From the NCBI GenBank assembly GCA_018610095.1, contig JAHEOB010000231.1, positions 1 through 13,650 on the forward strand: 13,650 nucleotides of DNA, written 5' to 3'. The DNA is from Halothece sp. MAG (GTDB lineage: Bacteria > Cyanobacteriota > Cyanobacteriia > Cyanobacteriales > Rubidibacteraceae). The notes beneath the pieces are model-generated. The model had not been told where the DNA came from. It worked only from the letters and a program-made list of their open reading frames with translations, and searched no databases. This document shows, in pieces, positions 7,146 to 13,565 of the stretch (position 1 is its first letter; each line of letters starts with the position of its first letter). The position numbers and the translations under genes are program-made.

Positions 7146-7957
7146 AGGATTGAATAGGATACAGCAGCGTCATTGCTTAATAAACTCTCAATGAGGGTGG
7201 CGGAACGAATGGAACAATTGAAATGATATTCGGTATAGCTTCGTAAAACTTTTTCAATGGTTTGTAAAGGAGTCATTTCACCAATAAATGGATAAGGAAG
7301 GGTTGATTGGGAAAGTTGCTGTAACAGTCTCACCTCACTTGCAGTTAGACAATAATTTGCCATTGCTTGTTGTTGGGAAATTAAGCCACCTGCTTGATGG
7401 CTAAATCCGATGCGCCAATGGGGATCATCAAAATCAATGTGGAGTGGACGTTGCGTGAGACAACATTCATGCACTTGCGGGGCAATCCCGGCTAAGGATA
7501 AAAGATGAAAAATGCCTTGATTGAGTAGCGGAAATAAAGTTTGGGCAAGGTTCTGTTGGGAAGAATTGACACAACAGGCTTCAATGCGGTCCAAATGTTG
7601 TTGCAATAGGGTAAATAGGTCTGGTTGGGGTTGTTCATGGAGGGCAAAGGCTAGGATAATTTCGGTTAAATATTGACTAATGGTGAGTTTAAAAAGGTTT
7701 TGGCTCAGTTTAGAATAAGTCTGTAGCGTTTCAGCTTGGGTGACGCGATACAGAGAGGAACGTCCTTTGACTAATAATAGGTGATTGACCACGAATAATT
7801 CACTGCGCCCACGTAAACGGGAATGATGTTTCCGTGCCCCGCCGGCAATGGCACGAACTAATCCCCATTCTGGTGTCAGAATAGTCAGTAGCCGATCGCG
7901 CTCTCCAAAGGGAACGCCTTTTAAATTGATCCCCGTTACTTTATAGGTTTGACTCAT
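7142..7957 (-). CDS. recO: DNA repair protein RecO
   Basis: This 271-residue RecO acts in RecFOR recombination: it anneals single strands and helps load RecA onto SSB-coated DNA. The N-terminal OB-fold is clear (YKVTGINLKGVPFGERDRLLTILTPEWGLVRAIAGGARKHHSRLRG at 5-50, where R-K-x3-S-R-L-R-G is the family signature). FVVNHLLLVKGRSSLYRVTQAE follows at 55-76, and then the helical domain. The C-terminal zinc finger found in many RecO proteins appears degraded: only Cys165-Cys166 remain in VHECCLTQRP, and the second pair near AGGLISQQQ (189-197) is absent. The start ATG at 7957 is preceded by a GGGG-rich stretch. It lies 43 bp after deoC and overlaps the MFS start, so the order deoC-recO-MFS is one transcription unit. 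Confidence 0.95.
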   Translation of the reverse strand: MSQTYKVTGINLKGVPFGERDRLLTILTPEWGLVRAIAGGARKHHSRLRGRSELFVVNHLLLVKGRSSLYRVTQAETLQTYSKLSQNLFKLTISQYLTEIILAFALHEQPQPDLFTLLQQHLDRIEACCVNSSQQNLAQTLFPLLNQGIFHLLSLAGIAPQVHECCLTQRPLHIDFDDPHWRIGFSHQAGGLISQQQAMANYCLTASEVRLLQQLSQSTLPYPFIGEMTPLQTIEKVLRSYTEYHFNCSIRSATLIESLLSNDAAVSYSIL

Positions 7958-8000
7958 TCTAACCCCAATTTGCTACCAATCACCACCATAGCAAGGAGTA

Positions 8001-8690
8001 TTATTCCTCTAGTTCCTCAGGAGTATCCATTTTCTCTTGTTGCTGCAGTAAACGAACGCCCCGAGAGGTTCCTAATCGCGTTGCCCCTGCTTCAATGAGC
8101 GCGATCGCGCTTTCTAAATTCCGAATACCGCCTGCTGCTTTGATCCCAATTTGCCCTTTACTAAGGTCGTAGATTAATGCCACATCCTCAACCGTTGCCC
8201 CACCAAACCAACCGGTATTGGTTTTAATAAAGGTAACGCCAGCATCTAAACAGGCTTCCACGGCTAAGGTTTTTTCCTCTTCATTGAGAAGCCCCATTTC
8301 AATTATGGCTTTGATGGTTTGTCCCGTTTCTTCGCAAACTTGCGCGATTTCACGATTCACGCGATTGGCATCCCCTTGTTTCATCCAACCTAAATTAATA
8401 ACTACATCTAATTCCGTTGCCCCATTTTCAACAGCTTCTAAGGCTTCATGAAGTTTACTAGCGGTGGTGGTTGCCCCGGTGGGAAAGCCAATAACCGTAC
8501 AAACTTGAGTGGGTTTCTTTTGTAAATATTCCCTTGCCTCTCTCACAGCACTGGGATACACGCAAACGGTGGGAAAATTATATTGCCAGCCTTCATGACA
8601 ACATTGTTTTAGCTGTTCGCTGGTTGCTGCTGGATTTAAAAGCGCGTGATCAATATATCGGGCAATATCAATGTCGTGATAAGTTCCCAT
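8001..8690 (-). CDS. deoC: Deoxyribose-phosphate aldolase
   Basis: This 229-residue class I aldolase cleaves 2-deoxyribose-5-phosphate into glyceraldehyde-3-phosphate and acetaldehyde in deoxynucleoside breakdown. The TIM barrel carries the expected residues: Asp14 in IDHALLNP, Asp95 in ELDVVINLG, the Schiff-base Lys156 in FIKTNTGW, and Lys184 in IGIKAAGGIRN; the phosphate-binding end is LGTSRGV (206-212). The tail MDTPEELEE is acidic. Its ATG overlaps the stop of CBS-CP12 by one base (TAATG) behind a perfect AAGGAGG, so the two genes are cotranscribed and probably translationally coupled. One HIP1 octamer lies at 8101. Confidence 0.96.
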   Translation of the reverse strand: MGTYHDIDIARYIDHALLNPAATSEQLKQCCHEGWQYNFPTVCVYPSAVREAREYLQKKPTQVCTVIGFPTGATTTASKLHEALEAVENGATELDVVINLGWMKQGDANRVNREIAQVCEETGQTIKAIIEMGLLNEEEKTLAVEACLDAGVTFIKTNTGWFGGATVEDVALIYDLSKGQIGIKAAGGIRNLESAIALIEAGATRLGTSRGVRLLQQQEKMDTPEELEE

Positions 8691-9259
8691 TATCCTCCTT
8701 GGCCCAAATCATAACGTTTTTCTGCTTTTTGGTGGGCAGCTTCTGCTTGCAATTCTTCGACAACATCCCATGCCACAGCACACTCTTGTGAGGTATTGCC
8801 TTTATTGTGACATTCTTCCCGAGCATGGGCGATCGCTTTTTCAATTTCTTCTTCTAATAATTTTTCTTTGGGATTATTGACAAAATCACTTTTTCTCAGA
8901 ATATCGGAGGTGGAAATTAACCCCAATACTTCGTGTTGAATGACGGGGGCATGATGAATATTGGCTTGGGAAAATAATCGGGCAACATATTCCACACCCA
9001 AGTCGGGGTTCACCACAATACAGGGTTTGGTCATCACTTCATAAACTCTCACTTGTTGGGGATCTTTGCCATAGGCTGCTACCTGATTGACAACATCGGT
9101 TTCGGTAATAATGCCATAAGCATCGTCTTCTCGACGGCGATCCACAATTAAACAGCGAATATTGTTTTCCTTCATTAACGCCACCGCTTCCGCGATCGTG
9201 GCTGACCCCTTAACTTTGACCACATTTCGGGTCATTATTTCTTGGGCTTTCATTAACAT
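8690..9259 (-). CDS. CBS-CP12 fusion protein
   Basis: This 189-residue protein has two CBS domains (about 6-60, AQEIMTRNVVKV...GIITETDVV; and 74-123, EVMTKPCIVV...GLISTSDIL), expected to bind adenine nucleotides as a Bateman pair. A CP12-like tail follows (about 134-182). It contains the CP12 core AWDVVEELQAEAAHQK (163-178) and the N-terminal-type cysteine pair Cys150 and Cys160. Canonical CP12 has a second C-terminal cysteine pair that docks GAPDH; here the protein ends KRYDLGQGG without it. Classical CP12 scaffolds GAPDH and phosphoribulokinase to shut down the Calvin cycle in the dark. CBS-CP12 fusions are known in cyanobacteria, and I infer redox- and adenylate-sensitive control of carbon metabolism. 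ATG at 9259 or the ATG two codons later could be the start. One HIP1 octamer lies at 8829. Confidence 0.92.
   Translation of the reverse strand: MLMKAQEIMTRNVVKVKGSATIAEAVALMKENNIRCLIVDRRREDDAYGIITETDVVNQVAAYGKDPQQVRVYEVMTKPCIVVNPDLGVEYVARLFSQANIHHAPVIQHEVLGLISTSDILRKSDFVNNPKEKLLEEEIEKAIAHAREECHNKGNTSQECAVAWDVVEELQAEAAHQKAEKRYDLGQGG
8694..8700 (-). promoter_or_regulatory. Strong Shine-Dalgarno of deoC inside the CBS-CP12 3' end
   Basis: On the minus strand AAGGAGG stands 3 nt before the deoC ATG, and the upstream gene's TAA shares its last A with that ATG. It is the only full-consensus ribosome-binding site I saw in the window and fixes the deoC start. Confidence 0.75.
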
Positions 9260-9260
9260 A

Positions 9261-9302
9261 AGTTAGCTCTCTCTCAATCTAGTTAGATAGCTATTGCTAA
9301 CT
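9261..9302 (-). promoter_or_regulatory. Alternative hairpins in the CBS-CP12 leader
   Basis: Reading the minus strand, AGTTAGC (9302-9296) is repeated as its complement twice: CTAACT at 9286-9281 and GCTAACT at 9267-9261. The first segment can form either a 6-bp hairpin with the near copy (10-nt loop) or a 7-bp stem with the far copy, which ends one base before the ATG at 9259. The GAGAGAG ribosome-binding-like stretch lies between the two copies. The palindrome ATAGCTAT (9287-9294) sits in the first loop. It could instead be a protein operator. Confidence 0.4.
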
Positions 9303-9321
9303 GTATCACTTTTGTCTGGGA

Positions 9322-9762
9322 CTAATTCCAATTTTTGGTTAATTTTAACTGCGTTCCTTGTTCATTCCAATCAACATGGTCAAAAATTTGATATAAAATA
9401 CATAATCCCCTCCCTCCTTCTGCTGTTTCATCACTGGGGAGAAAACGATAAGGATCTTCTTCACCATCGGGTTGATAACAACTGCAGTCGGGAATAAAAC
9501 CTTTCCCGGAATCGGTGATGATCCAAGTGCAACTGCTTGCGAGAATGGCATATTGAACGACAACAGGTTTACTGGGATCCAGTTGGTTGCCATGTTTAGC
9601 GGCGTTGACAAGGGCTTCCTGTAAGCCGAGCCGAATTTCAGGTTGCCAATTACGGGGGACTTTGGCGATTAATAAATCAAGAATGGGGCCAAGATAGAGA
9701 GTTGAGGCAAAACTCACTGTCCCCCAGTTGCACTTTGTTCGACGGGGTGATAATGCAATCAC
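9322..9762 (-). CDS. RsbW-like anti-sigma regulatory factor (GHKL ATPase/kinase)
   Basis: This 146-residue protein consists of a single HATPase_c_2 domain. The N-box is EALVNAAKHGN (49-59, Glu49 and Asn53), the G1 box DSGKGF (84-89) and the G2 box GGRGLCIL (116-123). These are the ATP-binding elements of the anti-sigma/serine-kinase group (RsbW, SpoIIAB). An insert rich in Cys, Pro and acidic residues (PDCSCYQPDGEEDPYRF) fills the ATP-lid region. By family knowledge it would phosphorylate an anti-sigma antagonist or bind a partner; no antagonist, sigma factor or PP2C phosphatase gene is nearby, so the partner is unknown. The start is GTG at 9762, with an in-frame TAA 9 nt upstream and GAGG as a distant ribosome-binding site. 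It lies 62 bp before CBS-CP12 in the same direction. Confidence 0.88.
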   Translation of the reverse strand: MIALSPRRTKCNWGTVSFASTLYLGPILDLLIAKVPRNWQPEIRLGLQEALVNAAKHGNQLDPSKPVVVQYAILASSCTWIITDSGKGFIPDCSCYQPDGEEDPYRFLPSDETAEGGRGLCILYQIFDHVDWNEQGTQLKLTKNWN

Positions 9763-9787
9763 GCGCTTTTACCTCACTGGAATGCAA

Positions 9788-9816
9788 TTGCTGGCGAACC
9801 GATTTTTTGATATTAA
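9788..9816 (+). promoter_or_regulatory. Possible plus-strand promoter between rlmD and the anti-sigma gene
   Basis: TTGCTG (9788-9793), a 17-nt spacer and TATTAA (9811-9816) preceded by TGA form a weak -35 with an extended -10. It would start a transcript near 9823 running toward the hairpin at 9911-9930. The same A/T-rich palindrome could serve as the -10 of the minus-strand anti-sigma gene instead. Confidence 0.22.
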
Positions 9817-9826
9817 TATTAGAAAA
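9803..9826 (+). repeat. 24-nt near-palindrome
   Basis: The centre ATATTAATAT (9810-9819) is a perfect palindrome, and the flanks extend it to 12 bp per arm if two G-U pairs are allowed. It is purely A/T plus two G, and lies 41-64 bp before the anti-sigma GTG. It may be an operator, promoter core or chance A/T structure. Confidence 0.3.
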
Positions 9827-9910
9827 AAGCTTACTCGTTTCCGATTTCAGCTAATAAAATCTATTCCCAAATTTTAGTAAGTTCATTTTTATTTTATCAA
9901 AATATTTGAC

Positions 9911-9930
9911 AAGGGGGAAACCCCTTTTTT
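9911..9930 (+). terminator. GAAA-loop hairpin with T-run (terminator-like)
   Basis: AAGGGG (9911-9916), loop GAAA (9917-9920), CCCCTT (9921-9926) and then further T residues to 9930 form a textbook intrinsic terminator on the plus strand. No plus-strand gene precedes it. On the minus strand the same stem falls directly after the rlmD TAA but is followed by GTCAAAT instead of a T-run, so it would end rlmD only weakly. It overlaps the last 2 nt of rlmD. Confidence 0.5.
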
Positions 9931-11314
9931 AGTGAGCAATTTCCCTTGTTAGGAACACAGCCGATTCGACATGGGCAGTTTGGGGAAAGAAGTCGGCAGG
10001 TTGAATATTAGTTATGGTATATCCCAGCTGCGATAATTGTTGTAAATCACGGGCTAGGGTGGCAGGGCGACAACTCAAATAAACTACTTGCGGAGGCTTT
10101 AATTGGGCAAGGGCTTCTAAGACGGCGCGATCGCAGCCTTTACGCGGGGGATCGAGAAAAACTAAATCGGGGGTTTGTTTAAATTGCGGAAAAAGGGTTT
10201 CCACTTTGCTTTGATAAAAGGTGACGTTGTTTATTTCGTTGAGTTGGGCGTTTGCTTTTGCCTGCGCGATCGCGCTAGGGTGAGATTCTATGCCGATGAC
10301 TTGTTTGGCGTTTTGGGCAAGGGGAAGGGTAAAGGTACCGATGCCACAATAGGCATCCACAACCGTTTCCGTACCTGTGAGGGCAATTTCGTCTAAAATC
10401 AACTGACACAGGGCTTCGGCGGTTTCGGTATTGACTTGGAAAAAGGTGTCGGGACGCAAATTGAGGGTGATCCCAGCAAACTGTTCTTGGATTTCTCCTT
10501 TCCCTGCCAGACAGTGGGTTTCTTTGCCAAAAATAATGTTATTCCGTTGCGGCTGATGATTGAGACACACTCCCACTAACTGTGGGAACTGTTTTAACCA
10601 GGTTTCTGCTTGTGCTTGGATTCCTGCTAAATTACAATCAGTGGTAACTAAGGTTAATAGAATTTCGCCTGTATGCCGTCCAATTCTTAGGGCAAGATGT
10701 CGCAGTTTCCCTTTTTCGGTTTTCTCGTTATAGATTCCCCAGCCTTGAGCGTGGATATCGGTTTTAATTTGGGCTAACAAGGGATCGAGACGGGGATCTT
10801 GGACGGGGCATTGATTAAGATTGACGACATTATGGGAGCCTTTGCGATAATAGCCTGCTTGGACTTGTCCGTTAGCTGATCGTTGCAGGGGATAGGTGAC
10901 TTTATTACGATACCCGAGAGAGTTGACACTGCTGAGAATGGGTGAGACAGGTGGATTATGAAAGCCGCCAATGCGTTGTAGGGCATCCATGACAATTTGC
11001 TGTTTCGCTTGAAGCTGATAGGATAAATCAATGTGTTGCCACTGACATCCGCCACACTTATCGGCAACAATACAGTTGGGACGGACGCGATGCGGAGAAG
11101 GGGTTAATAATTGGTGGAGTTTACCATAGGCGTATTTCCGTTTCACGCGAACTAAGCGCACTAAGGCGCGATCGCCAGTTACGGTATCAGGAACAAACAC
11201 TACTCGCCCCTGCCAACGCCCCACACCATCAGCGCGATCGCTGAGATCATCAATTTCAACTTCAATTAAACTACCTTGTTGCCATTTTGGTGGATTGGTA
11301 TCAGTAACTGACAT
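9929..11314 (-). CDS. rlmD: 23S rRNA (uracil-5-)-methyltransferase, RlmD/RumA type
   Basis: This 461-residue TrmA/RlmCD-family enzyme places m5U in 23S rRNA (U1939 in E. coli numbering by homology; cyanobacterial specificity is inferred). An N-terminal TRAM RNA-binding domain (about 13-70) is followed by the 4Fe-4S cysteines Cys81, Cys87, Cys90 (CIVADKCGGC) and Cys169 (NQCPVQ). The SAM-binding site is VVDAYCGIGTFTLPLA (318-333). FLDPPRKGCDRAVLEAL (386-402) follows, then the nucleophile Cys415 in YLSCRPATLARDL and the general base Glu450 in TAHVESAVF. All key residues are intact. The ATG at 11314 has only a weak AAAGAAA ahead. Four HIP1 octamers (10127, 10266, 11168, 11234) mark it as old resident DNA. 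The 141-bp gap to the DUF262 gene holds no obvious terminator. Confidence 0.95.
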   Translation of the reverse strand: MSVTDTNPPKWQQGSLIEVEIDDLSDRADGVGRWQGRVVFVPDTVTGDRALVRLVRVKRKYAYGKLHQLLTPSPHRVRPNCIVADKCGGCQWQHIDLSYQLQAKQQIVMDALQRIGGFHNPPVSPILSSVNSLGYRNKVTYPLQRSANGQVQAGYYRKGSHNVVNLNQCPVQDPRLDPLLAQIKTDIHAQGWGIYNEKTEKGKLRHLALRIGRHTGEILLTLVTTDCNLAGIQAQAETWLKQFPQLVGVCLNHQPQRNNIIFGKETHCLAGKGEIQEQFAGITLNLRPDTFFQVNTETAEALCQLILDEIALTGTETVVDAYCGIGTFTLPLAQNAKQVIGIESHPSAIAQAKANAQLNEINNVTFYQSKVETLFPQFKQTPDLVFLDPPRKGCDRAVLEALAQLKPPQVVYLSCRPATLARDLQQLSQLGYTITNIQPADFFPQTAHVESAVFLTREIAH

Positions 11315-11455
11315 AGTTTTCTTTACATTTTGCTAATCCAGATACAGTTAATTATTAAATATCTATTGCTTATTGACAGCACTCGCCAATTTGGGGATTG
11401 CGATGCTACCAGAACAACACAAGCAACAAAAAATTTAAGTACTTATCAAAACTTC

Positions 11456-13153
11456 TTATCGAGGCCATATTTCAATTGCCTTATCAGCTAGGTTATGGGC
11501 ACGACGTTGTATTTGTTGTTCATTCCAAACTGAAATATTGTGAAAGTATCTATTCAGAGATATGTTACTTTTGATTAGGTATTCTCTTTTTTCTTGAAAC
11601 GGTTTATCAGATAATTCGGAATTGTATGCAGTTAGGGTTAAGTTACCCACTGTATGAAGCCATTTTTTGTGTATATTCTCATGATCTTCTCCCAATATTT
11701 TCTTCCAATGTTGATTTAATTTTTGTGGCATAATATGTTCTATAGTTAAATTATCTGGATTAACCTGCTCTTTATTTTGCCAATTTTCTAAACTTTCTAG
11801 AATTAGTTTGGCACGGTCTCTCTGATTTTGATTATATAAAGGAAACTCTACAAAATGTTGGCGAAATTCTTCATCATCAGGCCATCTTTTATTTCCTTCA
11901 AACTTACTTAATGTATCGTGTACCCCCTCAACTAAATCTTTATAACCTTTTTTTTGGATTTGGCTGTATAATTTAGTAAAAACACCTCCTAAACTTTTTG
12001 TGGGTATTTTTACAAACAAGCGACGTACAAAGTAGGACTCTAAATATTGCAATATTCTTACAAAATCTTCTAACGATATATTTTTTTCTTCATACTGATC
12101 ATAAATATTAAGCAGGAAAATACGGCTCGTCGTAAAATCCAACCTATTTAAACGATAAAACTTGTCGCGTAACTTGGAATTGGATTCTCGTTCGCAAAAA
12201 CGAATGCGTTGGTAGTATCGAGTAAATCGAGTGAGCTTTTCAAGTTTTTGTTCAATTTCATTCCCCTTAAAATAATTTTTTGTTTCTTTATAAACATTTT
12301 TTTGAGAAACCGAGTCTCCATCCTTTCTGAGAAAGGTCCAAAAAGCTGTTGTTAGCTCTTTTGCGGAATCTCCAGAGTCTTTTAAGTCTGCTTTAAATTC
12401 CTCTTGGATTGGCATCCATTTTTCTTTATAAAGTTTTTCCCTTTTTTCATCTGGTAATTGCATAAAAATATAATTACGTACCAAATCTGCTTGCGTTAAC
12501 TCTTGCCCTTTATAGTTTAAACTTTCAAAAATTAAATAGGGATCGTCTTGTTCTTGATCTGAAGTAATATTAATAAACACTAATTTTTCTAGAATTACCG
12601 TTTTTAAAAGTTCGCATTGCAATTCTTTTTCTTCTTCTAAATCAGGATTAGGATTGCACAGTTTGTTATAAAAGAAATTATATGCTTCGCAAATTTTTCC
12701 TTGTCCTGTCGGCTTATATGTATTATTGATCAGGGAGGTATAAATTTCGCGATCTTCCTGAGTTGGCAAAATTTTGTAGTGCTTATCATCTTTTTTAAAT
12801 CGATTGATTAAAGATTCTTGATGAATTTCATCCGCAATTTCTTGCAACTCTGGGTTATGCTTCTTAATGTAATCTCGTAAAGTAGCTAATAAGAGAGTTA
12901 AGGTTATCAAACGTTGTTGTCCATCGATAACCGTAAAAGGGGAAATTCCCTCTGCTGTTCCAGACCTAGATTCGGTAACAATGGGACCTAAAAAATAAGG
13001 AGCTTCAACTTCCTCTTTATATAAAGTTAACAAGTCTTCCCATAAAGTTTGCCAATTTTCTTTGTTCCAAGAATAAGGACGCTGAAACAGCGGGATTTGA
13101 AATTGTTTAGTGCCTTCTAATAAATTACGTAAACTAGTTTCTAATGCCTTCAT
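11456..13153 (-). CDS. DUF262-DUF1524 protein, GmrSD/SspE-like restriction nuclease family
   Basis: This 565-residue protein has the two-domain build of modification-dependent (type IV-like) restriction enzymes. The N-terminal DUF262 domain shows IPLFQRPYSW (20-29) and VIDGQQRLITLTLL (75-88), where DGQQR is the NTP-binding/hydrolysis signature. A long helical, charged middle follows. The C-terminal DUF1524 domain has an HNH/His-Me-like site: TIEHIMPQ (470-477, His473) and HTVGNLTLTAYN (500-511, His500, Asn504, Asn511). Both catalytic sets appear intact. Relatives such as GmrSD and SspE cut DNA with glucosylated hydroxymethylcytosine or act with phosphorothioation; the target here is unknown and no modification genes are seen. 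The gene is A/T-rich with no HIP1 octamer, unlike its neighbours, which suggests acquisition. The start is ATG at 13153; no clear ribosome-binding site is seen. Confidence 0.9.
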   Translation of the reverse strand: MKALETSLRNLLEGTKQFQIPLFQRPYSWNKENWQTLWEDLLTLYKEEVEAPYFLGPIVTESRSGTAEGISPFTVIDGQQRLITLTLLLATLRDYIKKHNPELQEIADEIHQESLINRFKKDDKHYKILPTQEDREIYTSLINNTYKPTGQGKICEAYNFFYNKLCNPNPDLEEEKELQCELLKTVILEKLVFINITSDQEQDDPYLIFESLNYKGQELTQADLVRNYIFMQLPDEKREKLYKEKWMPIQEEFKADLKDSGDSAKELTTAFWTFLRKDGDSVSQKNVYKETKNYFKGNEIEQKLEKLTRFTRYYQRIRFCERESNSKLRDKFYRLNRLDFTTSRIFLLNIYDQYEEKNISLEDFVRILQYLESYFVRRLFVKIPTKSLGGVFTKLYSQIQKKGYKDLVEGVHDTLSKFEGNKRWPDDEEFRQHFVEFPLYNQNQRDRAKLILESLENWQNKEQVNPDNLTIEHIMPQKLNQHWKKILGEDHENIHKKWLHTVGNLTLTAYNSELSDKPFQEKREYLIKSNISLNRYFHNISVWNEQQIQRRAHNLADKAIEIWPR

Positions 13154-13565
13154 AATTACTGCTAATTATAAAAATAATCAATCATAAATTGTAGCAAAAT
13201 AGAAATTATTTTTAAATAAAATCGATAGTAATTTAGCTAAACTAAACTTAATTAAAAAAATAAGCATCCTATTTCATTAACGGTTTATTTTTTGTATTGA
13301 AATAACCAAAAATAGAAAATTGAGTTGTTTTTCCAGTGCTTTCTAATCATTCCGACGACCTCTAAAAACCGCTGATGATAGCCGTAAAACTCTTCCTAAC
13401 ACTTTGCTACGCTCTTTAGAGGAAGTAGATAAAGCCGTTTACTGAAAGGCTCGATTAATTGAATTTAACACACTCTTCCATGTGATGCACAATAAAGATG
13501 GATTATAACCGCAAGAGTCGCTACACTACTAAGGTAGATTTTCATTCAATGCGATTTTAATCATT
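13154..13565. other. Intergenic region between the DUF262 gene and apcD, 412 bp
   Basis: It is strongly A/T-rich up to about 13330 and more mixed after that. It holds the promoter candidate of the DUF262 gene (13188-13196, minus strand), an 8-bp inverted repeat CCTCTAAA/TTTAGAGG (13359-13366 and 13415-13422), and a possible decayed coding stretch (13347-13508, plus strand). It must also contain the apcD promoter, for which I found no convincing -35/-10 pair; TATAAC at 13504-13509 is the best -10. No transposase ends or RNA gene are seen. Confidence 0.5.
13188..13196 (-). promoter_or_regulatory. Extended -10 promoter of the DUF262 gene
   Basis: On the minus strand TGCTACAAT matches TGn-TATAAT with one mismatch. 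It predicts transcription from about 13181, a leader of about 28 nt before the ATG at 13153. No clear -35 is seen in the A/T-rich upstream DNA. Confidence 0.4.

Larger units (their letters stand above)
1306..11241. repeat. HIP1 octamers (GCGATCGC), 14 copies
   Basis: Copies start at 1306, 1812, 2767, 3335, 3809, 5474, 5836, 6451, 8101, 8829, 10127, 10266, 11168 and 11234. HIP1 is the palindrome greatly over-represented in many cyanobacterial genomes. None occurs in 1-1305 or 11242-13650. Near matches (for example at 3396, 7892 and 9191) were not counted. Confidence 0.9.

Noticed and set aside
9345..9611. 88-codon frame inside the anti-sigma gene on the same strand
   Set aside because: It is a shifted frame of a gene whose N, G1 and G2 boxes are clear in the main frame.
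10175..10396. 73-codon plus-strand frame inside rlmD
   Set aside because: It lies antisense to the SAM-binding and catalytic core of rlmD, so it is a shadow frame.
13359..13422. 8-bp inverted repeat CCTCTAAA/TTTAGAGG considered as insertion-sequence ends
   Set aside because: The arms are only 64 bp apart end to end, have no target duplication and enclose no transposase.
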